NCBI GenBank assembly: GCA_030159075.1
Contig: BROG01000077.1
Location: 1,139,001-1,203,000, forward strand
Reading direction: 5' to 3'
Origin: Atrina japonica
Lineage: Eukaryota > Mollusca > Bivalvia > Pterioida > Pinnidae
Length of the DNA stretch: 64,000 nucleotides
Positions within the stretch are counted from its first letter, which is position 1; each line of letters begins with the position of its first letter. The notes below the pieces were generated by a model. It had not been told where the DNA came from. It was given only the letters and a program-made list of their open reading frames with translations, and searched no databases. This document shows, piece after piece, positions 62,201 through 64,000 of the stretch. The position numbers and the translations under genes were made by a program.

Positions 62201-63575
62201 TGATATATTGTAACATAACAAATTTGGTTAAAATCTCCGGAACTTAGATAATTCAATATTGGCCCAGATATAAGGCTGAGGTCTATCATATTGCCACAAG
62301 GCCAGCAGTAATCAGGTGATCTGAAATATATGTCTCATTATCTGATAAGTATGAGTACCTGAGATGCTGGCAGTGAACAACTTCCTAAATAATCAGATGC
62401 CAGTTTGAACTTCATGGTACACTCAGTCTTCAGTAGCATTTTTAGGATATCAAACTCCTTGCTATCTACTACTTCCTGGTAATCAGTCTCCAGAACCTTA
62501 AAAAAAACATAAATATCAGTAATCTGTACCACTGTATACCTGATATTTTTGCCCTTGGTTAATTTTGCCCTTTTATGACAGAAAACATATTCACCCTGTC
62601 TTAAATTTGCCCTAAATGACCTTAGTATCGCGCACAGCATGTATATCCGTGCTTCAATTATTTAGCTTGAAAATTCCGCTTTCATTTTAAATTCGCCCTC
62701 TCTTCCAAGGGCATTTATGGTGAAATCTAAATTGAAGCCAAAAATGTCCAGGTATATAGCTTTGTAAGTTATGCATAACGATAAACAGTATGTATCAAAT
62801 CAGTTTTCCAAACAGTGTGTCAATAGATTCTGATCGGTAAAACAAATGTGCGGACAGTGATTACATATACACACAGTCTATAACAATGACAATAACCCCC
62901 TCATGTGTTTAATTTTATGTGTATCATTTTGTTTGTTAATTTGTTTATTTTCAAAATATTTTTGCAATTTTTTCTGTTTTGTTACACAATTTGTCAACAT
63001 GGTTAAGCGCCATTAATTTTTGCCAAAATTATGCAAAAGCAGCAAGGATGTTATTTTTTAATAAACCATTTTAGCATCAGCGCATTGGATCTGTGTGATA
63101 AATCTTAACTCAAAGATCTACGACTTTCACTTTTTATACGAGGGCCTTTGTGGCCCAGTGGTAAGAACATCACACTTTAAACCGTGAAATCTCTAGTCTC
63201 TGGTCAGCGCTGGTTCAAGACCTGCTGGACGTAAAGCTGATTTTGTGAGAAAAATTGCCAGTTTACTTGCAAAGACTTGTGGTAGCTTCCTAGGTACATA
63301 ATGACAGGGATCTCTCTTACACCTTTAAAAATTGGCCACCATCATATACAGTCTTAGGTCTGACCAAGATTCAAATAAGAAACCTCCATTTGTGAGTCGC
63401 TTCCACTACCACCAGACCATTATGAGCTATTACAAATTTCTATGAGGAGTAAAACTACAAAGTTAAAAACGTACACAAGCAATGATGAAACATGTCAAGA
63501 TTCTTTTACAACTCTGTTGTCCATTACTACAATGACTTTGAAGTACTTCCATGGCAACAATGACTTTTTCTTTTT
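50045..63575 (-). CDS. SPG11: Spatacsin, C-terminal 11 exons (5' part outside window)
   Basis: Spatacsin is a large cytosolic scaffold that works with spastizin and the AP-5 adaptor at late endosomes and lysosomes, in lysosome reformation after autophagy. Exons (5' to 3'): 63575-63475, 62496-62359, 61520-61457, 60145-59984, 58491-58349, 57838-57731, 54264-54096, 53128-53052, 52243-52094, 51420-51269, 50228-50045. All are GT-AG with matching phases, giving 482 residues and stop. Recognised C-terminal domain blocks: LLIGIGRYNEMTFIFDSLKQ, LAILDYLKRYHPGDRETFDM then FMMHREIAMILEKRA, ALQLQFLMTGVKVIHLS, and NVIINGDFRYLQEFK. The helical repeats have no catalytic motif, as expected. Same strand as laccase B, 7.4 kb upstream of it. 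No sign of decay. Confidence 0.9.
50283..50656. mobile_element. MITE with 'gcattagctgtg' inverted ends
   Basis: Left end TTAAAGTGGCATTAGCTGTG and right end 'acggctaatgttcctttaa' are inverted. Interior arms 'gatatacaataacaaaa' and 'caagtacaagtaataaaag' are also partly complementary. In the last spatacsin intron. Confidence 0.75.
51000..51042 (-). ncRNA. Hammerhead-family relic (5' half)
   Basis: On the - strand GCTCAA, CTGATGA, AATCTTATTGACA, then GAAG instead of GAAA, and no GTC site. Inactive relative in a spatacsin intron. Confidence 0.4.
51269..51420 (-). CDS. SPG11: Spatacsin exon
   Basis: Encodes SLIVSESYNSKNNWPSALCH then NVIINGDFRYLQEFKNHIKL; acceptor TTTATTTAG, donor AAAG|GTAAGC, phase 2. 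Confidence 0.94.
52094..52243 (-). CDS. SPG11: Spatacsin exon
   Basis: 50 codons: EGCLRHAQVCARQARLVALQ then FLMTGVKVIHLSAEAVNKFI; phase 0 at both ends, donor GAG|GTAAGT. Confidence 0.93.
53052..53128 (-). CDS. SPG11: Spatacsin exon (77 bp)
   Basis: Encodes SHTETKQTLESAVLFYSDAA then ESYCK; acceptor TTTTATACAG, donor AAA|GTAAGT, phase 0. Confidence 0.9.
53216..53486. mobile_element. Pogo-like MITE with TA target duplication
   Basis: Ends CAGTGGAACCCATCTC and GTCAGGTTCCACTG are inverted and flanked by TA on both sides. The interior repeats 'aagaccacctg/cttgagaaaccac' phrases. In a spatacsin intron. Confidence 0.75.
53575..53810 (-). mobile_element. SINE family 2, full length
   Basis: On the - strand: head 'gcctccatggcagaatggtt' (A-box), 'agagcatcacaatttgaacc', 'gaagtctctcacttctgg', B-box 'ggtttgaggcccac', then 'ctaagctgattttagtg', 'ccaatttacttgcggaaaac' and 'gtggcgtgaaaccctatt'. 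Confidence 0.85.
54096..54264 (-). CDS. SPG11: Spatacsin exon: LAILDYLKRYHPGD block
   Basis: Encodes EKSFKLAILDYLKRYHPGDR then MVTHNFMMHREIAMILEKRA; acceptor TTTTCTTCAG, donor CTAG|GTACTT, phase 1. Confidence 0.95.
54437..54597. mobile_element. Pogo-like MITE, diverged
   Basis: 'agtaaaacctgctttagtga' opening, 'taaagaccacttggttataa' inside and 'acaagtttcactgta' closing; same design as 55390-55567. Confidence 0.6.
55390..55567. mobile_element. Pogo-like MITE with TA flanks
   Basis: Ends CAGTAAAACTTGCTTTAGTT and 'tacaagttttactg' inverted, flanked by TA. Interior 'ataaagaccacctggtcata'. In a spatacsin intron. Confidence 0.75.
56120..56300 (-). mobile_element. Strongly diverged SINE family 1 relative
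   Basis: 'tttgattgttgctttacatc', 'ggtgaagtgctacaa', 'gtgacacaggacctcagttt' are the reverse of the family tail and body. Age makes the call tentative. Confidence 0.4.
56305..57594. repeat. Minisatellite, 49-bp unit, about 26 copies
   Basis: Unit 'ccctatccccagcacttggt' + 'gaaggaacagtcactaccag' + 'ttttagagt' repeated with very few changes (small indels in C and T runs, and one disrupted unit near 56955). Non-coding: 49 is not a multiple of 3. In the spatacsin intron between exons 57731-57838 and 54096-54264. Confidence 0.98.
57731..57838 (-). CDS. SPG11: Spatacsin exon: GIGRYNEMTFIFD block
   Basis: 36 codons, phase 0 at both ends; VHLLIGIGRYNEMTFIFDSL is the best conserved spatacsin C-domain motif. 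Donor AAG|GTGAGT. A 49-bp minisatellite begins about 135 bp into the following intron. Confidence 0.94.
58105..58250 (+). mobile_element. Penelope-like tail fragment
   Basis: 'caacagggaatgcttacttc', 'tcttatcccacctctggatt', 'tccaaaggtctatgtgagtc' and 'ggacgtcctgtagatt' match tails elsewhere. In a spatacsin intron. Confidence 0.7.
58349..58491 (-). CDS. SPG11: Spatacsin exon
   Basis: Encodes LGIQTELLILSHQCHSTACN then RAARVLTACLQQMEQFSFM, the helical block before the C-terminal domain. Acceptor GTTTTAG, donor ATG|GTAAGT, phase 0. Confidence 0.92.
59110..59275. repeat. CA-rich simple sequence
   Basis: Irregular ACAC-rich stretch with a run of CA near 59221-59240, ending at the MITE at 59276. 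The sequence resumes as CA-rich at 59785-59955, so the MITE split one CA-rich tract. Confidence 0.85.
59276..59779. mobile_element. 504-bp pogo-like MITE with TA target duplication
   Basis: Ends CAGTGGAATCTCGCTATCTC and 'gatataacgagatttcactg' are inverted and flanked by TA on both sides. Subterminal 'caagatatccgaatttcaag' has inverted partners ('cttcgagatatcc'). No transposase frame. It interrupts a CA-rich tract in a spatacsin intron. Confidence 0.85.
59785..59960. repeat. CA-rich simple sequence (second half)
   Basis: CA runs at about 59808-59829 and 59885-59896 with other ACAC words; continuation of 59110-59275. Confidence 0.85.
59984..60145 (-). CDS. SPG11: Spatacsin exon
   Basis: Encodes KSKSNEDTLFDPVNMRDITS then QFVKLCPDPSMLGDSLLD; acceptor ATCTCAG, donor CATG|GTATTT, phase 1. 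Confidence 0.88.
61457..61520 (-). CDS. SPG11: Spatacsin exon (64 bp)
   Basis: Encodes VARFLCDSIVEAYKVMHANT; acceptor CTTGTAG, donor ACAG|GTAAAA, phase 1. Confidence 0.85.
61905..61996. mobile_element. 90-bp TTAA-ended mini foldback
   Basis: Starts TTAACCCTTTCATCCC and ends GGAGGAAAGGGTTAA, with 'accataatagactggtctaa' inside; close relative of 48543-48633. In a spatacsin intron. Confidence 0.8.
62359..62496 (-). CDS. SPG11: Spatacsin exon
   Basis: 46 codons: VLETDYQEVVDSKEFDILKM then LASDYLGSCSLPASQ. Acceptor TTTTTTTTAAG, donor CAG|GTACTC, phase 0 at both ends. Confidence 0.88.
63143..63400 (+). mobile_element. SINE family 2, full length
   Basis: Head 'ggcctttgtggcccagtggt' (A-box), 'aagaacatcacactttaaac', B-box GCTGGTTCAAGACC, then 'taaagctgattttgtgag', 'gccagtttacttgcaaagac' and 'aaaaattggccaccat'. 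In a spatacsin intron, opposite to the gene. Confidence 0.85.
63475..63575 (-). CDS. SPG11: Spatacsin exon (most 5' in window)
   Basis: Acceptor CCCATAG; encodes EKVIVAMEVLQSHCSNGQQS then CKRILTCFIIAC; donor TGT|GTACGT, phase 0. It continues directly into VLETDYQEVVDSKEF of the next exon. Confidence 0.75.
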
Positions 63576-64000
63576 CTATGGGCAGGAAATTCCAACTGAC
63601 AGGACCGGAAGAGGATATACTGAGTGCTGTAACATATGACAATGTATTGATAACACAGAAGAAACTCAATCAGTTTCCTTGACAACAAGCATAAACAATA
63701 ATAATATACATAGTATATACTCAAACTTACCATAAATCATGTGGAGTTTCACTTTTTTGAAATGTATGACATAAAAATGTTTTACTTTTTTTGTTTTCAC
63801 GAATCTTAAAAATGTCACCTTAGAGTTCTGTATTACAAAAGAGGCAAGGTAATATATCACTCTAATTCTGAAAACTTCTTAGGCACCAGATACCTTAAAA
63901 TCATTGTGATTTCTTGATATCATAAAATACGCCATTTTAATGATAATAGTTGCTCCCTTTAAACTTTGCACACAACTCTGGTGCATATCTGGGATCGAGT

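Noticed and set aside
63600..63860. Hydrophobic - strand frames upstream of the first spatacsin exon seen
   Set aside because: No likeness to spatacsin, no splice signals in phase; read as intron.

Overview
The window looks like nuclear DNA of a mollusc, most likely a bivalve. The reasons are an AT-rich background, small exons split by GT-AG introns, dense dinucleotide microsatellites, tRNA-derived SINEs with an A-C-rich tail, Penelope-like reverse-transcriptase remnants and MITE-like foldbacks. No bacterial-type gene, operon or CRISPR array is present. Species cannot be fixed from the sequence alone.

Three protein-coding genes can be assembled. (1) The 3' end of a laccase-type multicopper oxidase lies on the + strand (exons 2-242, 687-865 or 687-879, and 1711-1935). 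(2) A complete second laccase lies on the - strand, from start codon 42649 to stop 20305. It has 14 exons whose phases all agree and codes for about 688 residues. It keeps the four copper-ligand blocks HWHG, WYHGH, HPVHLHGH and HCHxxxHxxxGM. (3) The last 11 exons (63575 to 50045, - strand, 482 codons plus stop) are the C-terminal part of spatacsin (SPG11), a partner of spastizin and the AP-5 adaptor in lysosome and autophagy traffic. The two laccases converge tail to tail across about 18 kb of repeats. Spatacsin lies upstream of the second laccase on the same strand, and its 5' part is outside the window.

Region by region: 1-2090, laccase A end with a hammerhead-ribozyme-like motif on the opposite strand in its first complete intron. 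2090-20200, repeat territory: rearranged Penelope-like fragments, a GIY-YIG remnant, a 2-3 kb local segmental duplication (9056-11008 and 11078-13972) and AT/GT microsatellites. 20208-42649, laccase B with introns carrying a Penelope-like copy (29490-31530), three tandem arrays, a TIR element, SINEs, a 366-bp GT array and an 870-bp foldback. 42650-50044, intergenic: SINEs, MITEs, ribozyme relics and a ~160-bp tandem array. 50045-64000, spatacsin, with a 26-copy 49-bp minisatellite and several MITEs in introns.

The genes do not form a pathway. The most notable signals are: a hammerhead ribozyme with an intact core and relatives elsewhere in the window; competing splice donors in laccase A that would switch between a membrane-anchored and a soluble basic tail; a long intronic CA array (in the transcript) 31 nt behind a copper-ligand exon; an intronic ~430-bp-arm palindrome; and a SINE that abuts, and may supply, the spatacsin stop codon.
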